A DNA stretch of 64,000 bases from Marinicella sediminis (GTDB lineage: Bacteria > Pseudomonadota > Gammaproteobacteria > Xanthomonadales > Marinicellaceae), in NCBI RefSeq assembly GCF_002000055.1, contig NZ_MVBD01000002.1:452894-516893 (forward strand), in the 5' to 3' direction. The notes under the pieces were generated by a model. That model worked only from the letters and a program-made list of their open reading frames with translations, had not been told where the DNA came from and ran no database searches. Shown here in pieces: positions 29,106-37,622 of this stretch. The position numbers and the translations under genes are program-made. Position 1 is the stretch's first letter. Each line of letters begins with the position of its first letter.

Positions 29106-30260
29106 TTAAAATCCATTTGACCTTAAAAGCTCTAAATATCTATGCGATAATTTATGGCCATAGTTTGTATCGATCTGTAGCGCATAATTAATTAGCCCTC
29201 TGATATGGTCAATCAAAGCAAATATTGAATTAAACTGAATATGAATACGATGTGACTCTAATCCATATTTTTCAATACACCTCAAATGATTTTCAACTCT
29301 ATTCTTGAATACCCTTGAAAGCCTCGGCGTATTTGAATTGACATTTAAACCTAATACTACCTTATGGGCTCCAGGAGGAACAATTTTAAGTTTGGTATGA
29401 TTAGGGCTAAAACCATACTTTGACAAGTATGAATATAGTTCTTTGACAAAGGTTACAGCTTTTTCACGTGAGAAGTTTTTTTTGACGGTTGAAAATGTCA
29501 TATCATCCGCATAACGTGTGTATTGCAAATCATTTTTTTTAGCAACCTCAAAAATGTGCTCATCATGCTTTTTAAAAACTAAATTTGAAAGCTGGGGACT
29601 TGTTGGTGCTCCTTGCGGAAGGTAACCAATAGTTTTTATTTCATCTTTCTTATAGGGCATCCCTTTGTCAGTATTAAACATTACCCATTTTTTATAATAG
29701 TGCTTTTTAATTTTCTTTTTGTGGTTTACGGTACATATTCTTGCAAGTTCAAAAGATATCAGCGGCTTGTAGCCTAACTCAACAAACACTTCATACACTT
29801 GTTTTTCAGTGATTGAGTCAAAAAACCTTTCGATATCTATTTTTATCAACCATTTTGATTCACAATGAATTGAGGCACAATCCAAAATAGACCCACCTGG
29901 ATGAAATGAAAAACACCTCCAATGCGGTTTCGAATTGTAAAGTATGCATTCATTTATCCAGCGTTGGACTCGTTTTATTTGGCTTCCAGGAGAGTGAATA
30001 AATCTAAAACCTCCGGATCTTTTAGGAATTTTATGAATATCGTAAAGATATTTAAAATCTGTACATTTTCTCTGAATAACTTTTCTTAAGTTATAAAAGT
30101 CTACATCTGAATTTTTGGCAAGGTGATTTAAACTAAATAATGGAGGAAAACCGCTTTTAATAAGTTCATAAGATTCGATCAAAAGACTCTCAATTTTTTC
30201 AATTGAGTAACCTAGACTTGCACCCTGATTTAAATAGGCATGACTAAGATTAATACCCAT
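29106..30260 (-). CDS. Retron-type reverse transcriptase
   Basis: 384 residues with all main RT motifs: D142 in IDIERFF (first aspartate), LPQGAPTSP (214-222), and the catalytic YADD box in YTRYADDMTFS (250-253). Retron RTs carry NAxxH and VTG motifs; here the corresponding places read CASIH (128-132) and VLG (302-304), so this is a diverged member. The upstream gene is a phosphoribosyltransferase/winged-helix protein, the effector pair described for type III retrons, and a 245-base structured gap lies between them. I therefore infer a retron making msDNA from that RNA and acting in phage defence, rather than a group II intron (no maturase domain) or a diversity-generating system (no repeat template). 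Start ATG at 30260, with AAGG upstream. Confidence 0.88.
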   Translation of the reverse strand: MGINLSHAYLNQGASLGYSIEKIESLLIESYELIKSGFPPLFSLNHLAKNSDVDFYNLRKVIQRKCTDFKYLYDIHKIPKRSGGFRFIHSPGSQIKRVQRWINECILYNSKPHWRCFSFHPGGSILDCASIHCESKWLIKIDIERFFDSITEKQVYEVFVELGYKPLISFELARICTVNHKKKIKKHYYKKWVMFNTDKGMPYKKDEIKTIGYLPQGAPTSPQLSNLVFKKHDEHIFEVAKKNDLQYTRYADDMTFSTVKKNFSREKAVTFVKELYSYLSKYGFSPNHTKLKIVPPGAHKVVLGLNVNSNTPRLSRVFKNRVENHLRCIEKYGLESHRIHIQFNSIFALIDHIRGLINYALQIDTNYGHKLSHRYLELLRSNGF

Positions 30261-30505
30261 TCACTCTACCTTTTATTGAAAATGTAGTGTTTCTTAACTG
30301 ACTGAGGCCACGAAGAGCAAAGTTAAGAAAAACTGCATTTGTATTAAAGCCTAACCTCTTCCTAAAGTAGTTTTGAATCAAAACCACCCTGTAAACACAG
30401 TAAACCTGAAGTCTAAAGTGTTTACACAGAACATTATGCCTACGACAGCAAAATGCATAAAATGCTTTGCATTTTATTAACTCTAGAATGAACGAGATCA
30501 TAACC
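30261..30505 (-). ncRNA. Candidate retron msr-msd RNA
   Basis: A 245-base gap separates the effector stop from the reverse transcriptase start, where retron RNAs normally lie. On the minus strand it can form, in order: a 9-bp stem ATAAAATGC/GCATTTTAT with a 3-base loop (30457-30477), a 10-bp stem with one 2-base bulge (30389-30398 with 30418-30429), a short GTTTT/AAAAC stem (30370-30384), and a 10-bp perfect stem TTTCTTAACT/AGTTAAGAAA with a 21-base loop (30290-30330). No open frame of note lies in it. I could not locate convincing a1/a2 terminal repeats or the branching guanosine, so the exact ends are unknown. Confidence 0.55.
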
Positions 30506-31666
30506 CTAGTCATGACAAGATAAAGGGTAATAAAATTCATTGGTATAATCAACTTCTATCCTTCTTTTTTTCAAATACTTAAGCTCCTTATAACCCTCTT
30601 TAGTTAATGAAAGATTTGAATCAATCAAGTTATTTCTTTGTAGGTTTTTTACTATTTCTCTTGTTTCTGAATACTCAGACTTTAGTACAAGGTATAGATC
30701 ATCTTTATCGATATTTTTATTCTTTTTTTCTAGTGACTTTAGAGTGTGTAGAAAAGAGTAGCGTAGAGAGTTTTTATTTCTTTTAATATTTGACTTAAAA
30801 TTTCTAGAAACTAACTCTGGAACGGCTCTCCCAGGAAACAATGCCACCCAAGACTTAAGGTTTAATAAATGTTTTGTGTTTGGTAAATAGTTTTCATATG
30901 ATTTCCATAAAATTGCTGGTGTATTATTAGGAATACTATATTCAAAAAATGCTTTTCCGAAACACTTATCATAACCAAATATCATTGATTCACTTTTATC
31001 ACTGTATTTATATACTAAATTGTAATACTTTTTATATTTGTGATATTCCATATCATCAAAAGTCGGATAGCTATATAAACTCATGAGCTCAATCTTTTGT
31101 TTGTGCTTACTGATTGCATTTTCACCAGTTTTAGAACACATGTAAGCAAGATAAACTATCTTTACATAGTTACCTGAAACCCAACTATTAAGAGTTTTGT
31201 TAGCAAATAAAGATTTTAGAAATTTTTTGCTAGTAGATCCAGATGCGACAACATCATCAACTAGTAGTATAGTTTTGACTGCTTCTTTTCTGATTTTATT
31301 GACTGTTATTGACTTTTTTTCATAATCAAAACATCTACTTTTATGTGCTCTGTTTATTTGAGTTACCAAGTTTGAAATTAATGCTTCACTACCAGGTGAA
31401 ACATTTGGTAGTAATATTGTGGCTCCATGGTTGTTATTATTTATTGAAAAAATTGCACCATAGCTTGGTTTAATGTCTCTAACAGGAATTAGAAGAAGAT
31501 TATCTTTTGTTTTAGAAATGTAGTTTTCAATAAAAGACTTTAATTCTCTAATAATTTTTTGAGATTCAACATACTCAAATTCATTAAGAAAATCTTTAGC
31601 AACTTTTTTATCTGAATATTGAAATTGATTTAGCCACTCTAAGCTATATGGATTGTTTGAAAGCAT
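30506..31666 (-). CDS. Phosphoribosyltransferase-like / winged-helix protein, likely retron effector
   Basis: About 386 residues from the ATG at 31666. The PRPP-binding loop is clear as LLVDDVVASGST (residues about 134-145), preceded by the beta strand NLLLIPVRD. After the transferase domain comes a segment with WVALFPGRAVPE and a C-terminal winged-helix-like region (DDLYLVLKSEYSETREIVKNLQRNNLIDSNLSLTKEGYKEL). PRTase plus winged helix next to a retron RT is the arrangement known for type III retrons, where the protein is thought to be the toxic effector held in check by msDNA. An upstream TTG at 31723 is in frame but unlikely. Confidence 0.8.
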   Translation of the reverse strand: MLSNNPYSLEWLNQFQYSDKKVAKDFLNEFEYVESQKIIRELKSFIENYISKTKDNLLLIPVRDIKPSYGAIFSINNNNHGATILLPNVSPGSEALISNLVTQINRAHKSRCFDYEKKSITVNKIRKEAVKTILLVDDVVASGSTSKKFLKSLFANKTLNSWVSGNYVKIVYLAYMCSKTGENAISKHKQKIELMSLYSYPTFDDMEYHKYKKYYNLVYKYSDKSESMIFGYDKCFGKAFFEYSIPNNTPAILWKSYENYLPNTKHLLNLKSWVALFPGRAVPELVSRNFKSNIKRNKNSLRYSFLHTLKSLEKKNKNIDKDDLYLVLKSEYSETREIVKNLQRNNLIDSNLSLTKEGYKELKYLKKRRIEVDYTNEFYYPLSCHD

Positions 31667-31779
31667 TATCTGCGTAAGTATTGATTTATATCCATTTAAC
31701 CTTAGTTCGAAAAAACAACACAAGCAAGCATTACTTTCATGTACAACCGTGTTTTATCGACAAGCTGCAAAACAACAAT

Positions 31780-32865
31780 TCATTGACTCTTAAAATCAAC
31801 TCCAAAGTGTCTATTTCTGTGACAATTTGGACATAAGGCCATAGCATTATCCACAGTGTCATCACCGCCTTCAGATAACTGAATAACATGATGAACCTCT
31901 AAGTATGGTGTATCGTCTTTAGATCTAATAAATGGAGCTTCTTCTATGCAGCCCTCACAAACTCCATTTGCTCTTTCTAATACTTCAGCTATTACATCGG
32001 GGTTTCGCTTATAACCTGAAACTATAATTGTTTGTTTACCAGGTTTCTTGGGGGCATTTTTTAATCTAGCTAGCCTATCTATCTTAGAGCTTTTACTTGC
32101 TTGCTTTACTTTTGATTCTAGGTCCTCATTATATGCTTCTAAGGTAATCTCTGTTCTTTTGTCCTCTATATCAGCTTTCAACAATCTAAAATAAATCCCA
32201 CCATTTACATCATATTCAAAATTTTTATACTTAAAAATTCCTTGTAAGTAACAATTTGTGCCATCTTTAATATAAATATAAATAGGAGTGTTGTTTTCTT
32301 GTGAGTTTATAAAAGCTCTATTATGTTTCCAACTTAGATTTTTATCTGTGAAACTGTTGTTACTTGCTTTGAGGTAATGCTTCAGCTCAGTTCCTTCCTC
32401 TATCCAAGCATTCGGATATCCTGTATCATTACCTATTGTAACTTTAGAAAAAATAGCTTCGTAATTTGGTTCTTTCCCAACTAAATATATTCCTTGTCTA
32501 ACATCATATGTACCAGCAAAGTTAGCTATATCATATGAAGAATAAGTTTCACCTATTACAAAGTCTGTGAGAACAGTGAAATCATTAACTTCATATTTGA
32601 ATTTCTCCTTAAACCTTTCGAAAATTGATTCATGAGTTTCAAGTCCGTACTTACTCATTTCATCATACATTTCACGACCACCGCCGCCATGGAGGTTGTT
32701 ACTAAACCTGCTTAAATATTTGTATAAATCACCAACTTTTTTAAAGCTATTGATGATTACCTTTGTGCTTCTGACCTTAGACTTTATTTCCTTTGGTAAT
32801 TTAGGGTGAGCTAAAGCGGGATCATGAACGCTGCCAGTAATATATTTTATTGCTTCATTAATCAT
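31780..32865 (-). CDS. HNH endonuclease with SRA-like N-terminal region
   Basis: 361 residues. The C-terminal HNH domain (about 285-356) has zinc cysteines C303, C306, C345 and C348, the catalytic pair H325/H326 in LEVHHVIQLSEGG, and ALCPNCHRNRHFG. The middle region (about 100-235), with FVIGETYSSYDIANFAGTYDVRQGIYL, SWKHNRAFINSQENNTPIYIYI and YLQGIFKY, resembles the SRA-like domain of ScoMcrA-type enzymes that bind modified cytosine. I infer a modification-dependent restriction enzyme that attacks phages with modified DNA. The SRA call rests on recalled pattern only. It is separated by about 115-125 bases from both neighbours, so it may be an independent module. Confidence 0.8.
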   Translation of the reverse strand: MINEAIKYITGSVHDPALAHPKLPKEIKSKVRSTKVIINSFKKVGDLYKYLSRFSNNLHGGGGREMYDEMSKYGLETHESIFERFKEKFKYEVNDFTVLTDFVIGETYSSYDIANFAGTYDVRQGIYLVGKEPNYEAIFSKVTIGNDTGYPNAWIEEGTELKHYLKASNNSFTDKNLSWKHNRAFINSQENNTPIYIYIKDGTNCYLQGIFKYKNFEYDVNGGIYFRLLKADIEDKRTEITLEAYNEDLESKVKQASKSSKIDRLARLKNAPKKPGKQTIIVSGYKRNPDVIAEVLERANGVCEGCIEEAPFIRSKDDTPYLEVHHVIQLSEGGDDTVDNAMALCPNCHRNRHFGVDFKSQ

Positions 32866-32992
32866 TTATAGCTTCCAGTTACTTAAAAAATGCTTGTTTT
32901 ATTTGATCTCACTAAAAGATTTTTTTACTAAGTCTTTTTAAATGCAAACTCTTGAATCTTTACCGTTATAAAAAAATAGTAATTTGTCCATA

Positions 32993-35806
32993 CTATTCTT
33001 CTAATACTGACTTCAACCACTCTTGAGGGGCATATGAATTGAATTTCATGTATTCTCCTACAATATCTTTTACTTTTCTCTCTAAATTAGAATTAATTAA
33101 ATTTCTAAATGCAGCTTTGAAAGAGTCTTCAGGATAAGGGTAACCTGGGTTTATTTTGAACATCTCCATCCAGATCTCGACAACTTCTTTCTGATGTGTA
33201 TTACTCCAAATTTCTATAGCTTCAATCGCCTCATTTGAATTATGGTCTGCTTCAACATAGGGTATAACTTCTTTGATCCAACTTATTGATTGTTCGTTTA
33301 AATCATCTATTAATATAAACCAGTGAGCTAAATAAGATGCCAATCTTTTACCATCCAATGTATCAAAATCAATTCGTTCTAGTATTTTAGGAAATAGCTC
33401 CAAAACTTTTGTTTTGATTTTATTATCATATTTAAGTCCGTATCTGAAAAACCAAATCATTTGTCTAAGCTCATCTGGCTTTCTTCGATTTAAAAGTCTA
33501 GCAATTAAGCTGTCTTTGTCATCAACACTTTCCTTATCCCAAAGATATAAAAAAACACCATAATCAACAAATCTTTTTTCAGTTCTAATATTTTGAGTGT
33601 CGTCGAGTACCTGTTCATATATTCCTTTTTCTTTAAAAAACTCTAAAACAATTTCACTAGGACGATTGTTGTATGACAACCCATTTAAAGCACATACCCA
33701 CTGAACTGAGTTTGAAGGGTTAAAGAATGATCTAAAGTTATGCTCTATCCACTTTTTCGATAAAAAAAACATATTATTTAAATATAATGGAATAAGAGTA
33801 TAAAACTCTAAATTTTCTTGTTTATCTAACTCATTATTAAATATTGGTTCAAACTCTTCCCAAACTTGTAAATGTGATCCATTTTCACTATCTTTATATC
33901 TAGACACATACAAAGCCAAAGTAACTACTGCCTGTATTGCATGTCCATAAGGTGAGTTTATTGCTGATGAAACTGCATCTCTAATTTCTCCAAAATCAGA
34001 ATATGATGTGGTTTCAATAATCTTTTTTAAAAAAACCAGAATATTTTTATATTTAGATATGGGTAAATTTCTTTTATCACCATCTTTTTTTGAACCATTT
34101 TCAATAAGTCTACAAACAGAACTTATTAGCCAAAACCGATTTCCAATGAATGCATCACTTTTATCATGAGTAGATTCCCAAAACTCATTCGAAGAAATGA
34201 TATCTGATATAAATGTAATTAGAGCTGGCCATGCTTCAGTCCAATTAAATTGTTGATATTCATTTTCTTCTCTCCAAATTTGATTATAAGAATCGATTAA
34301 CTCGTAAAGAAAACAAATATTCAAATTTTTATATTTATCCAGATGAAGAAATAACTGATTACCTTCCTTTTCTTCTAAAAGAACGAAAGACTTGAAGACT
34401 TTTACTAATCCTTCAATATCAAAGTCACTAGCAATACTCTCTTCATTTACATACTTGTTTAAAGTAATAATTAAATTTGAAACATTACCTATTTCTTTGA
34501 GCTCTTCGATAGATAATGGAGAACTATCCTTTTCATCTATCCATTCAGCTGATGTTCTAAAAGTTGATAACCCAGGGTGCTCTGGTTCAAATTGAATTAA
34601 TTTAACTAATTGATCGTATTTATTTGAAGCATCTAAATCTATATCCTTTATGGCAGCCAACCATTCAGCTTGTTCATGCAGCCCTGGCTCGTCAGTATTT
34701 TTATAATGCTTAATTTGAGAAACCAATTCAAAAAAATTGAGTTTTTGAATATTTGAAAATTCAGCGAAATTATTTTTTATTAACTCCCAAAATTCATGCT
34801 TTAAATTCAAGCTGAAAGACTTCTCATTCAGTAGTTTATTAAAAAGTGTATTTTTGTATTCTTGAAAATTTTGATTAATTGTATAAATTGCAATTCGCTT
34901 ATTTATATTAAGATCAGATTTAAGAATTGACTCAATTAATTTTTTTGCTGACCCTGGCCAGTATTTCTCACATGCAATAATCGATTCACGAAATGCGACA
35001 ATAAAAAAATCTTCTGTATCACTAGAAGAATTGTTTTGCTCATGATCTTCTATAGTTATTCGCCAAATGTAGGAGAAGTCATCACCTCCTCGTTTAGTTA
35101 TTGCCTGAGTAAGAAGAATATGGAATAACTTTACTGCATCAATTCCAATTTTTTTACCAGATTCATAAGCAATATTTTCAATTTTATTTGTATATTTAAA
35201 TGATTGAGCCCTAAAAACCAATTCATTGTGAGATAACTTAATTTCCCGCTCTTCGACTACTTGAAATTTAAAAAGAATTTCTATCAATCGAATACATTTG
35301 TCTTTATTTTCAACATCATAGTCATCAAGCCAATGTATGAGTAAATTAGAAAGTTCATCTATAATTAGACTCCTTTCAAATCGATTATCCAACCATGAGT
35401 CGAACATCTCAACATCTTCATTTGTAATTAGTTCTGTAGGAATATATCGAAGAGCTTCACTTAATTTCCACCAGACTCTACCATTGCATAGATTGTCACC
35501 TTTAAAAACAATAAAGTATTCTCGAAATAGGGCTAAATATTTGTTAGCAAACTTATAATTTTTTTCAGCAGCAATCCTCTTTGAAGACTCAACTAAATAA
35601 TTCAATACTGGCCAAACAGGAATTTGATAGTCACCTCCTTCAAGTTTTTTAGGATGTGGAATCTCAGTCGGGTCTAAAAAACCATTTGCTTTTAATGTGT
35701 CGAACCACTTTAGTGACTTTATTTTGTTAAAAAAGTAACCTCTCAACTCAGGTTTTTCTTTTACCCTAGTCAATAAATCAAGTTCTTCTTGAGTTAAACT
35801 ATTCAT
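32993..35806 (-). CDS. Large helical protein, partner of the SIR2 gene
   Basis: 937 residues from the ATG at 35806. The sequence is almost wholly alpha-helical and acidic, like HEAT/ARM-type scaffolds, with no P-loop, no nuclease motif and no signal or membrane segment. The N-terminus (QEELDLLTRVKEKPELRGYFFNKIKSLKWFDTLKANGFLDP, then YQIPVWPVLNYLVESS) resembles the leader segments of some large defence proteins. Its start overlaps the SIR2 stop by 8 bases, giving strong translational coupling. It is probably the sensor or regulator of the SIR2 enzyme. No recognised family can be assigned from the sequence alone. Confidence 0.85.
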   Translation of the reverse strand: MNSLTQEELDLLTRVKEKPELRGYFFNKIKSLKWFDTLKANGFLDPTEIPHPKKLEGGDYQIPVWPVLNYLVESSKRIAAEKNYKFANKYLALFREYFIVFKGDNLCNGRVWWKLSEALRYIPTELITNEDVEMFDSWLDNRFERSLIIDELSNLLIHWLDDYDVENKDKCIRLIEILFKFQVVEEREIKLSHNELVFRAQSFKYTNKIENIAYESGKKIGIDAVKLFHILLTQAITKRGGDDFSYIWRITIEDHEQNNSSSDTEDFFIVAFRESIIACEKYWPGSAKKLIESILKSDLNINKRIAIYTINQNFQEYKNTLFNKLLNEKSFSLNLKHEFWELIKNNFAEFSNIQKLNFFELVSQIKHYKNTDEPGLHEQAEWLAAIKDIDLDASNKYDQLVKLIQFEPEHPGLSTFRTSAEWIDEKDSSPLSIEELKEIGNVSNLIITLNKYVNEESIASDFDIEGLVKVFKSFVLLEEKEGNQLFLHLDKYKNLNICFLYELIDSYNQIWREENEYQQFNWTEAWPALITFISDIISSNEFWESTHDKSDAFIGNRFWLISSVCRLIENGSKKDGDKRNLPISKYKNILVFLKKIIETTSYSDFGEIRDAVSSAINSPYGHAIQAVVTLALYVSRYKDSENGSHLQVWEEFEPIFNNELDKQENLEFYTLIPLYLNNMFFLSKKWIEHNFRSFFNPSNSVQWVCALNGLSYNNRPSEIVLEFFKEKGIYEQVLDDTQNIRTEKRFVDYGVFLYLWDKESVDDKDSLIARLLNRRKPDELRQMIWFFRYGLKYDNKIKTKVLELFPKILERIDFDTLDGKRLASYLAHWFILIDDLNEQSISWIKEVIPYVEADHNSNEAIEAIEIWSNTHQKEVVEIWMEMFKINPGYPYPEDSFKAAFRNLINSNLERKVKDIVGEYMKFNSYAPQEWLKSVLEE

Positions 35807-36743
35807 CAACAACTACTCTATCTATCTCTGCTATATCATCAATAGTTGGAGGAGGTAGAACTTCAATTTGTTCTGACCAATCCTTTATTATTTTTTCAAG
35901 CTGACAATAGTCCTCCTTGTCTTTTGAAAACCCTTTGAGGTTAACACCAAAAGATTTCCTGTAGTAAGTGACTAATTTTTCATATAAGGGCTGTTCACTT
36001 TCAAAATACCCCTGAAGTAAAAATCGTTTCAGTCCATTAGTATCTTTGCCTTCTTCTCTAGCATTACCTCTTCTTAAAATGTGTTCTAAAATTTCAGCCT
36101 CTTCTAAACTATACCCAACGAATAACACTGTATATTCCTTAAAAAGTTTTGCTAAGAAATTGATAACATTCGGATGGTCATAATGAGCAAGGTATTGACG
36201 TGTGGTGACAATCATTTCGTTAGGATTTAACATGTCTCCGTGTAAGTGAATAACCGTACCTGGGTTCTTAAGTAATGCTGTATTAAAATCATTTGGGTCA
36301 CTAATCCTATCCACTGTCTGAATAGCTTGATCAGATGAAGGGGAGCTGTTTTGTGGATTCAATTCATGGTCATAATTTGTAGTTACATATACAGATCCAA
36401 TCGAATTTAAGTACCTGTAGATATTACTATCTTTAGTTCTAACTAGGTATTGAGGTAAATCTAAATCTATTTTTTTATCTGCTAGTGTATATGCTATAGA
36501 TAATTGCTTTTTAGCGTCTAAGTTTTTGAGTTGATTAAGTTCAGCATAATCAATTTCCCCCTCAAGTCTTAAACATTTTAAAACTTTTTCAGCCAACTCA
36601 TTCCATGATGGCATCCCTAGCAACATTGAAGCACCGGCTCCAACAAATAATACCAATTTACCATTTTCAGCAGCTTTTTTAACTTCAAATGGTAACTCTG
36701 GAATTGGTGTTATTTTATCGTCCTTTTTTTCTGGATCATCCAT
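35799..36743 (-). CDS. SIR2-family NAD-hydrolase-type defence protein
   Basis: About 314 residues from the ATG at 36743 (a TTG three codons upstream is also in frame). Sirtuin-fold signatures are intact: LVLFVGAGAS (GAGAS near 35-39) for NAD binding, VTTNYDHE (N123), the catalytic histidine in HLHGD (H168) and FVGYS (210-212). In defence proteins this fold degrades NAD rather than deacetylating proteins. The zinc-binding cysteines of deacetylase sirtuins are absent, which fits that role. It is the first gene of a two-gene unit with the large helical protein and is preceded by 880 bases of AT-rich DNA with duplicated elements. Confidence 0.88.
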   Translation of the reverse strand: MDDPEKKDDKITPIPELPFEVKKAAENGKLVLFVGAGASMLLGMPSWNELAEKVLKCLRLEGEIDYAELNQLKNLDAKKQLSIAYTLADKKIDLDLPQYLVRTKDSNIYRYLNSIGSVYVTTNYDHELNPQNSSPSSDQAIQTVDRISDPNDFNTALLKNPGTVIHLHGDMLNPNEMIVTTRQYLAHYDHPNVINFLAKLFKEYTVLFVGYSLEEAEILEHILRRGNAREEGKDTNGLKRFLLQGYFESEQPLYEKLVTYYRKSFGVNLKGFSKDKEDYCQLEKIIKDWSEQIEVLPPPTIDDIAEIDRVVVDE

Positions 36744-36967
36744 TTGGCTCAAAAATTTTTATTTAGTTTTTTTAAATTATTGCACATATATGTCTATCAT
36801 ACCTTATTAAACTATAATTTTTAGCTAGAAATATGAGTCACAATTTTATAGTTTTAAATTTGGCCACTTGAAAATAAAAAAGTCATAATAAACTTGTTTA
36901 ATAATTATATCTCTTTTATGTCATATAACGTTGATAGTAAAAGATTTATATGACCTAAATCGTATAT

Positions 36968-37101
36968 TTTATTTCATCTTCTATTATGTTGTTGCCCTAT
37001 AGGTACTTTTGTATCTAGCTCAATCTTGCGATCACTTGCACCCGTAAAACATTAAAACTCCAGAAGAACCTTTGATTTATGAAAAAGGAGTAGTGATTGT
37101 T
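36968..37101. repeat. 134-bp duplicated element, copy A
   Basis: Matches copy B (37261-37393) over its whole length with scattered substitutions and about one single-base gap. The 23-base core at 37027-37049 (centre GATCACTTGCACCCGTAA) is identical in both copies, as is AGAAGAACCTTT. The centre-to-centre distance is about 293 bases. The conserved core inside diverged flanks suggests function, for example as a small RNA gene, a regulator site or a recombination site. Confidence 0.75.
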
Positions 37102-37260
37102 GGAAGTAAAGTGATTATCACCCAATTATATTTTTTTAAAACTAGTAAAACAATTCACTTTAAATAAGTATGAAGTCAATTTAAAACCATGTTTAAATCA
37201 CCTAAAGTAATTAGCCTATATAACTGAAATAAAAGATAAATATAACGTTTAACTCATGGA

Positions 37261-37393
37261 TTTATTTTAATTTCTATTATGATGATGACCTATAGTAAAT
37301 TTGGTTTCTAGCGCTATCCTGCGATCACTTGCACCCGTAAAATATTAAAATCGTAGAAGAACCTTTAATTTCTGTGAGAGGGGAATGATTGTT
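37261..37393. repeat. 133-bp duplicated element, copy B
   Basis: Second copy of the element at 36968-37101; its identical 23-base core lies at 37320-37342. A T-run (37392-37398) follows directly on the plus strand. No open frame is shared by the two copies. Confidence 0.75.
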
Positions 37394-37622
37394 TTTTTGG
37401 GAGGGAGGTAGTTAAACCTCCCCATAGTTATAACATGGTTGTTTTGACCTTACTATTTGACCCCATAGGTCAATTCTTTTGATTCAAACTTGCCATTAAT
37501 ACTTTTATTTATTCTCACTCTAAATACTGGTATATCTAGTTTTTAGCACCGCTATTTAACTATTTTAAATAGGTTAGATAACGATGGGTTGTGATAAGTA
37601 AAGTTTATAATATTGAATGAAT

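Larger units (their letters stand above)
36744..37622. other. Long AT-rich intergenic segment holding duplicated elements
   Basis: No credible protein-coding frame is seen on either strand. It holds two diverged copies of a 134-bp unit (listed separately), and a GGGAGG/CCTCCC hairpin at 37403-37422. It must contain the promoter of the SIR2 operon, but no single -35/-10 pair stands out in the A/T-rich background. It divides the integration module from the defence cargo. Confidence 0.6.

Noticed and set aside
29106..30260. Group II intron or diversity-generating RT
   Set aside because: No maturase or HNH extension in the RT, no intron ribozyme domain V seen, and no template/variable repeat pair nearby.
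32993..35806. STAND (Avs-type) ATPase in the large SIR2 partner
   Set aside because: No Walker A GxxxxGK[ST] motif could be found anywhere in the 937 residues.
37403..37422. GGGAGG/CCTCCC hairpin as a terminator
   Set aside because: The T-run lies on the wrong side of the stem for either direction.
36744..37622. CRISPR array in the repeat-bearing spacer
   Set aside because: Only two long copies about 293 bases apart; no short regular repeat-spacer pattern and no cas genes nearby.
36744..37622. Type III toxin-antitoxin RNA repeats
   Set aside because: Those consist of tandem 30-40 base units followed by a ToxN-type gene; neither is present.
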